29,224 bases of DNA from Peronospora farinosa. Taxonomy: Eukaryota; Oomycota; Peronosporomycetes; Peronosporales; Peronosporaceae. The stretch is from contig CANTFK010000390.1 in NCBI GenBank assembly GCA_947646735.1, positions 1-29,224 on the forward strand. The letters are read 5' to 3'. This document shows positions 8,707-17,055 of this stretch, piece after piece (positions within the stretch are counted from its first letter, which is position 1; each line of letters opens with the position of its first letter). The notes below the pieces were generated by a model. That model saw only the letters and a list, made by a program, of their open reading frames with translations. It did not search any database and was not told the DNA's origin. The position numbers and the translations under genes were made by a program.

Positions 8707-9207
8707 TCAGCTTCTCCTACGGGCTGTATTCTTTGGCCACCCGACGTCTCGAGAAGCTCACCCCGTCTCGCAAGTGTACGCCCTGGATTGTTTGGCCAGG
8801 TTCGTTAAGGACTCTCAAGACACCCCCAAGCCTTAATTGAACGCAGAGGACTAACAAGTCCAGATACATAATCGCGAGACGGCTCAAGGGGTCAGAAGGC
8901 AAGCGGATCAAGTATCAACCAATTGGACAAGGCGATCTCAAGGGAGATCAGGGCGACTACACTCAAGAACATCTGCTATCGTGTGAGGAATTCCACTCGA
9001 TCGCCCCCCCCACCTATCCCTAACACAATCAAGTTCAACACCGACTCAAGTCTACCGAGAGAGAGCAGCCCGCCCAACCGACGGGTACACAAGGTGAGGA
9101 AGGCTTTGCACACGGAATTGGGGTACCCCCTCCGTTAGTCGGTCGTCCGGGCGCCAGTGAAGAGTAGGGATCACATCATCCATTTTGTAAATCCCACTCC
9201 ACCACAA
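8707..9207 (+). repeat. Left inverted arm (501 bp)
   Basis: Its reverse complement is repeated at 10585-11084 with only a few differences over about 500 bp. The outer end is TCAGCTTCTCC and the inner end is ATCCCACTCCACCACAA. It contains an eight-C run near 9003 and the palindrome GGGGTACCCC near 9120. The short ORFs inside are not conserved in composition and are not called. Confidence 0.92.
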
Positions 9208-9298
9208 ACGCAGACTTGGCCTTGTTAACCCAGCTTCTCGATCGATCTTTGTCCTTTTCCCGTCGTGTGAGTTCTTTCAGATCCGCAATCGCAGTCAT

Positions 9299-10512
9299 TC
9301 AAATTCGTTGAGTGAAAAGTCCACCATTAGGTACAGTGCCTGCACTTGCGACTTGTGGCCGTCTTAGATCCTCCAGACCCAAATCGTCTGGATCGTAATT
9401 ATTGGATCGCGATTGACGCGATCCGGCCGATTCCATGTCCGCATCCGAGATGCCGACTTTTGGGGTATATGTGGGGATCGCGGATCGACCAGCGATCATG
9501 CAAGCTTGATCCTGCTCATAATTTCTCATAGCAGCTTCAAAGTAGGACTGCAGCTGACCTGATACAGTCACATTCATGTCTTCAGCTGCGAGTATCGTTG
9601 GCGATGGCACTTCGGCCTTGGTCGGTACAAGTTGTTCGCGAATATGTGCTGCACCAGCCGGTCCAAGTGACATCTGCTGAATGTTGATCGAGTCATCCGA
9701 CTCCCCTTCGGATTCCGCTGACATATATTGCGAAGATCCAGTATGATATCCTTTTGGAATATCTACGATAGGCTGGATCGCCTGATCCACCGGATCGCGC
9801 TCTCCAGTTAGCGGAATTGGCTTCGAAAAAAGAGATCGCCCTGCTTGGATCACCCGATCATGATCGCATTCCAGCAGCACTATGCGTCAAAAGCTCCAGC
9901 GGTGAATCCCGCGTTTTGTAGCAACTTCATAAGCCGACGGATCGCTTCCAACTGATTTGGTGTCGGAATGCGAGCTGAAATTGGTCCTCGCAGCGATCCA
10001 ATCAACTTCGGTTTCAAAATCTTTAGAACTGGATCGCTTGACAACAGATATTTAAGCGCCTTCCAATGAAAACACCATTCCAGCTGATCCAGTTGCCATC
10101 CTTTCGCTTTGTCTTCCTCATGCGCCAGCTTCATGTCGGCATCACCATGATCCGACTCAGGCGCCTTCATCTTCACTCGAGATGGCTTCGAATTCTTCTT
10201 CTTCTTCGAATTCGGAGTGGTTTTGGATAAATTTCCTTCGGTTTTAACCGAAGGACTTTTATCCAGCGGATAGCGTTTTGCAACGTGATCCGCAGGGGTC
10301 CTCGAAAGGACCTGGGGCGGGGGTAGAGGTTTTACTTCTAGATCAATTTCTTGATCTTCCTCTTTGGTTTTCTTTTCATCTGCGCCCCTCCCAAAACGCT
10401 GATGATCCGGGGATCCTTTTTCTTCACACGTCTGCGGTGATCCTCCCTTTGCCGCTGACGCTTCAATCTAACAGCTATGATGTGACTTGCGGCGAGATGC
10501 GTGGGGTTCCAT
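9299..10512 (-). pseudogene. Broken gene inside the inverted-arm element (unknown, possibly Gag-like)
   Basis: From ATG 10512 the frame gives MEPHASRRKSHHSC, a TAG at 10468-10470, then about 195 open codons: an acidic/Lys-rich region, a KKKKNSKPSR basic patch, and a compact helical segment (GWQLDQLEWCFHWKALKYLL, LKPKLIGSLRGPISARIPT, NQLEAIRRLMKLLQNAGF). It stops at TAG 9880-9882, which overlaps by one base the GTG of the next open frame (9299-9880, 193 codons: LLECDHDRVIQAGRSLF, an acidic stretch, then GLEDLRRPQVASAG). The two frames probably formed one protein of about 400 residues, now broken by a stop and a frameshift. No catalytic motif is seen. The basic linker plus helical domain would fit a nucleic-acid-binding or capsid-like protein, which is speculation. 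Confidence 0.55.
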
Positions 10513-10584
10513 TTTGACCTTTACATCTTTTCTCAGGGACTCACGGTAAAATCTCGAGTCACCAGAAAAACCGCACGCGCACCA

Positions 10585-11084
10585 TTGTGGTGGAGTGGGA
10601 TTCACAAAATGGATGATGTGATCCCTACTCTTCACTGGCGCCCGGACGACCGACTAACGGAGGGGGTACCCCAATTCCGTGTTCAAAGCCTTCCTCACCT
10701 TGTGTACCCGTCGGTTGGGCGGGCTGCTCTCTCTCGGTAGACTTGAGTCGGTGTTGAACTTGATTGTGTTAGGGATAGGTGGGGGGGCGATCGAGTGGAA
10801 TTCCTCACACGATAGCAGATGTTCTTGAGTGTAGTCGCCCTGATCTCCCTTGAGATCGCCTTGTCCAATTGGTTGATACTTGATCCGCTTGCCTTCTGAC
10901 CCCTTGAGCCGTCTCGCGATTATGTATCTGGACTTGTTAGTCCTCTGCGTTCAATTAAGGCTTGGGGGTGTCTTGAGAGTCCTTGACGAACCTGGCCAAA
11001 CAATCCAGGGCGTACACTTGCGAGAAGGGGTGAGCTTCTCGAGACGTCGGGTGGCCAAAGAATACAGCCCGTAGGAGAAGCTGA
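10585..11084 (-). repeat. Right inverted arm (500 bp)
   Basis: Inverted partner of 8707-9207. On the plus strand it starts TTGTGGTGGAGTGGG and ends GAGAAGCTGA. It is followed at 11085 by TGTGGTGAAGTGCCAGGAG, which echoes its own inner start. The near-identity of the arms implies a recent common origin or gene conversion. Confidence 0.92.
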
Positions 11085-12300
11085 TGTGGTGAAGTGCCAG
11101 GAGAATCGGGGCCCAGGGTACCAAGGACCCAGGGTACAAGGGCCCAGGCCTCGCAAGGTCCCAAGGTTCAATCAAGGGTCACCAGGGACAGGGTTTCCAG
11201 TCACCAGGGACAGGGTTTTCAGCTACCAGGGACAGGGTTTCTAGTAACCGGGGACAAGGGTATCAGTCACCAGGGACAGGGCACCAGGGACAGGGGTACC
11301 AGCTACCGGGGACAGGGGTACCAGTTACCGGGGACAGGGGTACCAGTTACCTGGGCAGGGGTATCGAACGTCCAGGGTCAAAGGTACAAGGTTACCCTAC
11401 CGGGCGCGCACCAGGATTCGAAAGGTCCAGTACCCCGAGGTGGTCCAGGATCCTAAGGTCAAAGAAGGTACTAGGTATTTCTACGTGCAGAGCCAGTACA
11501 AGCTCCAAGGTCCAAGGGCCCACGGTACAAGAGACCAGGGTACCAGGGTACAAGAACCCAGGCCTCGCAAGGTTCCAAGGTTCAACCGAGGGTCACCAGG
11601 GACAGGGGTACCAGTCACCAGGAACGCGGGTTCCTAGCCACCAGGGACAGGGTTTTCAGTTACCGGGGACAGGGATACCAGCTACCGGGGACAGGTTTTG
11701 TAGTAACCGGGGACAAGGTTTTTAGTCACCAGGGACAGGGCACCAGGGACAGGGGTATTAGCTATCGGGGACAGGGGTATCGAACGTCCAGGGTCAAAGG
11801 TACAAGGTTACCCTACCGGGCGCACACCAGGATTCGAAAGGTCCAGTGCCCCGAGGTGGTCCAAGGTCCTAAGGTCAAAGAAGGTACAAGGTATTTCAAC
11901 GTGCAGAGCCATTACAGGCTCCAAGGTCCAAGAGCCCACGGTACAAATGACCAGGGTACCAGTTACCGGGGACAGGGGTATCGCACGTCCAGGGTTAAAG
12001 GTACAAGGTTACCCTACCGGGCGCGCACCAGGATTCGAAAGGTCCAGTGCCCCGAGGTGGTCCAAGGTCGTAAGGTCAAAGAAGGTACAAGGTATTTCAA
12101 CGTGCAGAGTCGGTACAGGCCCCAAGGTCCAAGAGCACAGGGTACAAGGGCCCAGGGTATCAGGGACCAGGGTACAGGGCCCAGGGTACCGAGGCCCAGA
12201 GGCCCGGGGTACCGGGGTAGGGTGCAAGGTACCGAGGTACCGGGGTCCAGGGGTACCGGGGTACCAGGGTATCAGGGCCCAATGCCCGAGGGTGCAGAAA
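11085..12300 (+). repeat. G-rich minisatellite field with higher-order repeats
   Basis: The start, TGTGGTGAAGTGCCAGGAGAATCGGGGCCC, matches 17012-17041 with few changes. Units of about 20-24 bp (ACCAGGGACAGGGGTACCAG and variants) run to about 11360. A block of about 200 bp beginning CGAACGTCCAGGGTCAAAGG (11365) recurs at 11781 and 11982, giving a higher-order pattern with 416- and 201-bp offsets. From about 12110 the unit changes to GGCCCAGGGTAC-type repeats. One strand is strongly G-rich. Long ORFs here reflect the repeat period and are not called as genes. Confidence 0.9.
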
Positions 12301-12487
12301 CGGTACACGGAATATCAAAGATTACAGAAAGTACAGGTACCAAGGAGCTAGTTCTTCCTCCAAGAGTCGACACGTGGCACTATCTAGATCAAAGGGTTAG
12401 GGTTAGGCAAGAAAAAGCATACAAAGTATACGATAAATAAACACACTCGAATTTGCATTACACGTGGCAGCTCCAAGCGCTTCCTTC
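12301..12487 (+). repeat. Conserved tail between minisatellites and arm (diverged copy)
   Basis: This single-copy-like stretch matches 18042-18234 and 23636-23828 at a lower level than those match each other. Shared blocks are GGTACAC.GAATATC, GATTACAGAAAGT.CAG, GGCACTATCTAGATCAAAGG, AAATAAACACACTCGAATTT and GTGGCAGCTCCAAGCGCTTC. It shows that an older, diverged unit existed here before the near-identical array. Confidence 0.8.
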
Positions 12488-13127
12488 AAGCTTCTCCGTC
12501 ACCTCACCTATTCCGGACGGGATACCCTTTGGCCCCCCGACGTCAGCAGGTGTTAGACGGCTCAAGATACGCAAGTTGAACCTCAGGATAGTTGGCCTGA
12601 GGTGTCAAGACTCAAGTGCGAGCTTGTTTCGATCTACCCACCTGTTCCGGGGAAGGGATTTATTTTGCCCCCCCCCCGTTGAAGACAGACGTGTGGTAAG
12701 ATTCAAGCTCGAACGAACCCCAGGAAGTATTTTGGCCTGTGGGTTCGTACCCATTCAAGAGCCGCTATAGGAAGCGGTTTCCCTACGCGGAAGAACACAA
12801 AGGGGTCCAAGGACCAAGAACAGTCAGCCACCAAAGGGGTACATAGTACCAGGTGCATCGCTCTCGACTAAGTCGATTGAGCCCAAGAAACCCGGTCCCA
12901 AGTGAAGTATATCCACTCGGAGACCACCAAGTCCAAGTCCTATACAAAGACCAAGTCTTTAAGTCTTCTGCGTCTAACGAGGAGCAAGACCAGCCAAGCC
13001 GACGGTTACACAAGGTGAGACCCAAGGTTGACGCGACACGGTATCGGGGTACCCCCTCCGTAAGTCGGCAGTCCGGCGCTGTGTGTGTTTGTGGTTCTCT
13101 CACGTCGTTTGAGAATCCACTCCACCA
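12488..13127 (+). repeat. Arm L of unit copy 1 (with a ~150-bp insertion)
   Basis: The arm begins AAGCTTCTCC and ends AATCCACTCCACCA. It pairs in inverted orientation with 14480-14974. Between about 12610 and 12765 it carries extra sequence, including a ten-C run near 12669, that is absent from the corresponding arms at 18235 and 23829. Downstream of 12769 it is nearly identical to them, so the near-identical tandem array begins at about 12769. Confidence 0.85.
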
Positions 13128-13331
13128 AACTGACGCGTGTTCCTTTTGAAGTAACTTGAACTCTGTTTAATGTTAACCAATTAAATACCAAAACCTACGA
13201 TTCTGCCTATCTGTATTTCAGGATCTATTGCCATGTATCGCCCTATCGGAATAATCAGATCTTGTCATGTGGTCCAATCCAATATCGCCGCGATCTGGAT
13301 CGCTACCTCGATCGGAGCTAATACGATCTTT

Positions 13332-13500
13332 GTATCGGATCGCGGTACTAAATAATTAATATCGGATCGCGGTACTAATAATTAAAATCGGATCGCGGTA
13401 CTAATTTTAGTATCGGATCGCGATACTAATAATTAGTATCGGATCGCGGTACTTATTTTTAGTTTCGGATCGCGATACTAATAATTAGTATCGGATCGTG
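13332..13500 (+). repeat. ~25-bp GATC / TAATAATTA repeats (copy 1)
   Basis: Seven units alternate TATCGGATCGCGGTACTA (or CGATACTA) with AT-rich spacers such as ATAATTA. GTATCGGATCGCGATAC is nearly palindromic. The homologous fragment at 8460-8525 has only two or three such units, so the block has expanded in the array lineage. Confidence 0.85.
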
Positions 13501-13867
13501 GTCCGCCGGATCACGATTAATCCTCTTCATCGTTTCTCAGGTCATGTGAGATGGCCCATCTATGTGACATGTCATGTCTACCATTCCAGTCCTCCATAGC
13601 GACGTTATCCACACCAGACCGTCTTCCACATACTTGGATGTACCAATCCTCCTTCTTAGCGATCGCGTTCACGCGGATCGCCATCGAATATACTGGAGAT
13701 CGCAATTGCGTAGTTTCTAGGCCATATTTAACCCACCTAGAACTACGAACTCCACCATCAACTGTTTTCCATCCCATTTGACATCATCTCGAAACCTTTC
13801 TGCGAGATCGCGTTCATCAATATTGGCCATTTCAGACTTAACCGAAAATATGCGATCACACTTGGCG

Positions 13868-13887
13868 AAATTCACTCTTTCGCTTCG
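13868..13887 (+). promoter_or_regulatory. Possible initiator upstream of ORF1
   Basis: AAATTCACTCTTTCGCTTCG lies 110 bp before ATG 13978. The paralogous site is 107 bp before the ORF2 start, and the reversed leader keeps it as AAATTCATTCTTTCGCTTCG. It resembles the oomycete Inr. Conserved placement is seen, and function is inferred. Confidence 0.3.
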
Positions 13888-13977
13888 CCACAATCGTCCC
13901 CTGCACCGATAGCCCACATACAGTGTTGGCCTAACTGTGCACTGTCTCGCTTCACTCTTCTCGCCACTTCGTCCCCT

Positions 13978-14601
13978 ATGGCCAGATCTACACCTGAAAA
14001 CGATCGCTACCCCCAAACTGGTGTGCTCGTTACGCGCGATCCAACGATGGGTTCCTCTACCGGATCGCGTATCTTGCTCCCGTCTACCCGGATAATCCTT
14101 CCTCCCGTTGCAGATCGTCAGAACGCGATCTCGTTGGTTTCTTCATTGTATGACCGCCTGGAAGCCCAAGATACCATCGTGGAAAGTTATCACTCCATGT
14201 AAAATGCCTTACGGGAGCAGGAATTTTGTGGAAATCAGCTGGAAACGGAACTCAATTCGTATCACGAGTTGGTACCTCGACTGTGCACATTCGTCTTGCG
14301 TCGAGATGAAAAGTTGCGTCAACAACTTGATGCCGCTCTCCACATGGCCGAAGATCTCGACCAAGAACTAAACCAGATGACGGATCAGTCTCAAGAGATC
14401 ACGGATCTGAAGAATGCCTTGTTTCGAGCCAATGCAGAAAAACATCGCCTGCAGGATGAATTCCGCCGTGAGGCGGCTGTGGTGGAGTGGATTCTCAAAC
14501 AACGTGAGAGAACCACAAACACACACAGCGCCGGACTGCCGACTTACGGAGGGGGTACCCCGATACCGTGTCGCGTCAACCTTGGGTCTCACCTTGTGTA
14601 A
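13978..14601 (+). pseudogene. ORF1, coiled-coil protein with one in-frame TAA (copy 1)
   Basis: A single frame from ATG 13978. Residues 1-74 include STRIILPPVADRQNAISLVS and SLYDRLEAQDTIVESYHSM, then TAA at 14200-14202. The same frame stays open for 132 more codons with heptad-like sequence (NALREQEFCGNQLETELNSY, RDEKLRQQLDAALHMAEDLD, EITDLKNALFRANAEKHRL, FRREAAVVEWIL) before entering arm R, which supplies a foreign tail. It is paralogous to ORF2 along its length, including across the stop. A long coiled coil suggests a structural, possibly Gag-like, role. No enzymatic motif is seen. It is either a pseudogene with one stop or a gene read through it. Confidence 0.7.
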
Positions 14602-14974
14602 CCGTCGGCTTGGCTGGTCTTGCTCCTCGTTAGACGCAGAAGACTTAAAGACTTGGTCTTTGTATAGGACTTGGACTTGGTGGTCTCCGAGTGGATATAC
14701 TTCACTTGGGACCGGGTTTCTTGGGCTCAATCGACTTAGTCGAGAGCGATGCACCTGGTACTATGTACCACTTTGGTGGCTGACTGTTCTTGGTCCTTGG
14801 ACCCCTTTGTGTTCTTCCCCGTAGGGAAACCGCTTCCTGTAGCGGGTCGTAGAGTCTTGACACTTACTTGACACCTCAGGCCAACTATCCTGAGGTTCAA
14901 CTTGCGTATCTTGAGCCGTCTAACACCTGCTGACGTCGGGGGGCCAAAGGGTATCCCGCCCGGAAGAGAAGCTT
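14480..14974 (-). repeat. Arm R of unit copy 1 (inverted partner of arm L)
   Basis: On the plus strand it starts TGGTGGAGTGGATTC and ends GAGAAGCTT. Its reverse complement is nearly identical to the L arms (12769-13127, 18235-18733, 23829-24327). Its junction with ORF1 falls at GCTGTGGTGGAG, so the coding sequence is cut by the arm. The arm carries short palindromes (TGGTAC ATA GTACCA, GGGGTACCCC, TCGACTAAGTCGA). Confidence 0.92.
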
Positions 14975-15815
14975 GCGTGTCTTAGAAGTAAAATCGAACT
15001 CTGTTTAATGTTAACCAATCACATACCAAAACCTACGATTCTGCCTATCTGTAGACTAGGAACTACTGCCACGTGTTGCCCTTTCGATAAAATTAAATCT
15101 CAATGTGTGGACCACATATGTCGGATCGCTATGTCGGATCGCTATGGCAGATCGCGGTCGACGATCGCGATGACGGATCGCTATGACGGATCGCGGTCAC
15201 GGATCGCGGTCACGGATCGCTATGACGGATCACTATGACGGATCGCGGTCACGGATCGCTATGGCAGATCGCGGTCGACAGATCTCTATGAAAGATCATG
15301 ATGACGGATCGCGGTCGACGGATCGCTGTGACGGATCGCGGTCACGGATCGCTATGACGGATCGCTATGACGGTTTGCGGTCACGGATCGCTATGACGGA
15401 TCGCTATGACGGTTTGCGGTCACGGATCGCTATGACGGATCGCGGTCACGGATCGCTATGACGGATCGCTATGACGGATCACTATGACGGATCGCGGTCA
15501 CGGATCGCTATGGCAGATCGCGGTCGACGGATCTCTATGACAGATCACGGCGAAGGAACGCGGTCGACGGATCGTGGTCACGGATCGCTATGACGGATCG
15601 CTATGACGGTTTGCGGTCACGGATCGCTATGACGGATCGCGGTCGACGGATCGCGGTCGATCTACAAGGTGTGGACCACATTTAATATTGGGCGATCCAC
15701 ACTTTGCGAAATATTGCTCCTTCGCTTCACCACAATCGTCTTCTGCACCGGTAGTCGACATACGGTGTCGGTCTAGCTGTGTATTGTCCCTAATCTTATT
15801 GTCCTGGCCTTCTCG
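14975..15815 (+). other. Leader 2 of ORF2 (copy 1)
   Basis: Paralogous to leader 1. It opens with GAACTCTGTTTAATGTTAAC, ACCAAAACCTACGATTCTG and TATCTGTA, then the 13-bp array (15118-15668), then a conserved approach to the start (CACACTTTGCGAAAT, CTTCGCTTCACCACAATCGT, GTCGACATACGGTGTCGG). It directly follows arm R, so arm R plus leader 2 plus ORF2 reads as one element arrangement. Confidence 0.7.
15118..15668 (+). repeat. 13-bp GATC-rich tandem array (copy 1)
   Basis: About 40 units of 13 bp, mainly GGATCGCTATGAC and GGATCGCGGTCAC in irregular alternation. Almost every unit carries a GATC. The array is bracketed by direct repeats GTGTGGACCACAT at 15105-15117 and 15669-15681. All plus-strand frames read long peptides with DRYDG and RSRIAMT motifs only because 39 bp is 13 codons, so no gene is called. 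Copy 1 has one 13-bp unit more than copies 2 and 3. Confidence 0.93.
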
Positions 15816-17055
15816 ATGGATTCTTCCCCATCTTCTTCGGCTTCCAAATCTGTGGCCCTCTCCAGCTTAGATGATTCCAGCTCCGTCTCTCCTATAGATA
15901 CATTGGTCGTTTTGGGATCAGAGCCATTTCGTACCACCCAAGGCCGGTCCGATGGACCACCAATTCTGCTCCCATCCACGCGAATTGAGTTACCGCCGGT
16001 GGTGGATCGGCAAACTTTGGCATCCTCTATTACGGCGATCTATAATCGTTTGGACGCTTACACTGCCATCGTGGACAGCTATCGTTTTTTGTAGGAAGCG
16101 TTGCAGGAGCAGGAGGTGCGCGGTGATCGGCTGGAACGTGAACTTCAATCCTTCCGGGACGTAGCGCCTCCTCTAACCGAGTACGTTTTAAATCGGTACC
16201 AACGCCTCCAAGAACAATACCAGCATGCGATCCACAATGCGAAACTTTCGAGGAAGAATTGGACCAGTGAGAAGATCAATCCTGTGAAATTGCAAGCTTG
16301 AAATCCGCCCTGTTCAAGGCTAATGCGGCGACCCAACATACGCAGGAAAGACACCGAAGGGAGTTGGCCGTTGTTGAACAGATTCTGACAGAACAGTTTT
16401 AACTTCAGCAAGGTTCTCTCCAGAATCGGCTGGATAAGCTTTAAACTTATCACGACTATCACCTCGGAGAAAGTACTCGCAAGGATGTGGCCTTGGACCA
16501 GCTACGTTGAGAGATCGCGGATCTCGAGAGAGAGAGCGTGATAGGGCCGTCGGTGATCGGGACTCTCTTCGATCGCACTTGGCCCAGCTAGCGTCTGGAT
16601 CACTTCCAATTCCGCCAGTGGGTCATTCCGTGCCCGTTACCTCGGCATCTCCCGGGTGAAAGTGTTCTTCGTATACCCCGATGTCGGACCCTCCTCCCAA
16701 GCGTTCGCGAACCGCGGACCTCTCTTCTCCTCCAGCTCCATCGGGTTCTGTCCAAGGGACCACCCCTTCGATCTCCGAGGATATTACAGCGCGATCAGCC
16801 ACCTCAGCGCAATTTGCCAATTCAGCGCGATCTGTCGCTCCAGCGCGATCCGCCTCCACAGCGCGATCCGCCACCTCAGCGCGATCAGGGGAACGCAACT
16901 TAAACATTCCACAGCCAAAAGCGAAAACTAAGAGCAAGAATTCTACACCACTGAAGGCCAAAAGCAAGAAGAGAATTCTCACTTATTCGAAGACCAAATG
17001 CAAGAAGAAAATGTGGAGAAGTGCTAGGAGAATCGGGGCCCTGAGGACATCATAA
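15816..17055 (+). pseudogene. ORF2, coiled coil plus Ser/Arg and Lys-rich tail, multiply interrupted (copy 1)
   Basis: It starts MDSSPSSSASKSVALSSLDD. Residues then align with ORF1: LPSTRIELPPVVDRQTLASS, AIYNRLDAYTAIVDSYRFL, TAG (16092-16094), EALQEQEVRGDRLERELQSF. After a frameshift near 16245 the coiled coil goes on (EEELDQ, TGA 16268, EIASLKSALFKANA, ELAVVEQILTEQF, TAA 16400, LQNRLDKL, TAA 16442, VALDQLR, TGA 16508). A second frameshift near 16530 leads to a Pro/Ser region, TGA 16657, then MSDPPPKRSRTADLSS, (S/A)ARSATSA-type repeats and a Lys-rich tail (KAKTKSKNSTPLKAKSKK). The architecture of coiled coil, disordered region and basic tail would suit a Gag-like protein. No enzyme motif is present. 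Confidence 0.7.

Larger units (their letters stand above)
8707..11084. mobile_element. 2.4-kb element with inverted 500-bp terminal arms
   Basis: Two nearly identical 500-bp arms in inverted orientation (8707-9207 and 10585-11084) enclose 1.38 kb with a broken minus-strand gene. The outer ends read TCAGCTTCTCCTACGGGCTG and the inner ends finish CCACTCCACCACAA. The arms are clearly homologous but diverged relative to the arms of the 5.6-kb unit (shared GGGGTACCCCCTCCGT, TTTGGCC, CCGACGTC). No target-site duplication is seen at 8706/11085. It may be a DNA-type element with long TIRs, or two LTRs of a retroelement brought into inverted orientation. The left flank is the reversed leader and the right flank is the minisatellite field. 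Confidence 0.75.
13130..13977 (+). other. Leader 1 of coiled-coil ORF1 (copy 1)
   Basis: The leader starts CTGACGCGTGTTCC directly after arm L, then GAACTCTGTTTAATGTTAAC and ACCAAAACCTACGATTCTG. A GATC repeat block (13332-13500) and about 470 bp of unique sequence lead to ATG 13978. It is homologous to the reversed fragment 7951-8706 throughout and to leader 2 (14975-15815) at both ends. Minus-strand ORFs inside are not conserved between these copies, so this is treated as non-coding. Confidence 0.7.

Noticed and set aside
8707..11084. DIRS-type or Mutator-type assignment for the inverted-arm element
   Set aside because: No tyrosine recombinase, RT or transposase motif is visible and no target-site duplication was found, so no superfamily is claimed.
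12396..12408. GGGTTAGGGTTAGG telomere-like motif
   Set aside because: There are only two units. The homologous sites in the array read GGGTTAAGGTTTGG, so it is a chance variant and not a telomeric tract.
11094..12440. Long collagen-like or Gly/Pro-rich ORFs in the minisatellites (up to 194 codons)
   Set aside because: Open frames arise from the repeat period and G-rich composition, occur on both strands, and change frame between repeat variants.
13517..14016. Minus-strand ORFs of 86 and 99 codons in leader 1
   Set aside because: The homologous leader at 7951-8706 has indels that break these frames, so there is no sign of coding constraint.
15008..15461. DRYDG/RSRIAMT repeat proteins encoded by the 13-bp array
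   Set aside because: A 13-bp period gives a 13-residue peptide repeat automatically. The frame does not extend into conserved sequence and differs after a single 13-bp loss.
13332..15668. CRISPR-like arrays
   Set aside because: The repeats are contiguous or separated by similar AT-rich spacers, with no unique spacers and no cas genes. The setting is eukaryotic.
3372..17055. Reassigned stop codons (a ciliate-like code)
   Set aside because: TAG at conserved Gln sites suggested it, but TAG also replaces Trp, TGA and TAA interrupt elsewhere, and frameshifts accompany them. Pseudogene decay under the standard code is simpler.
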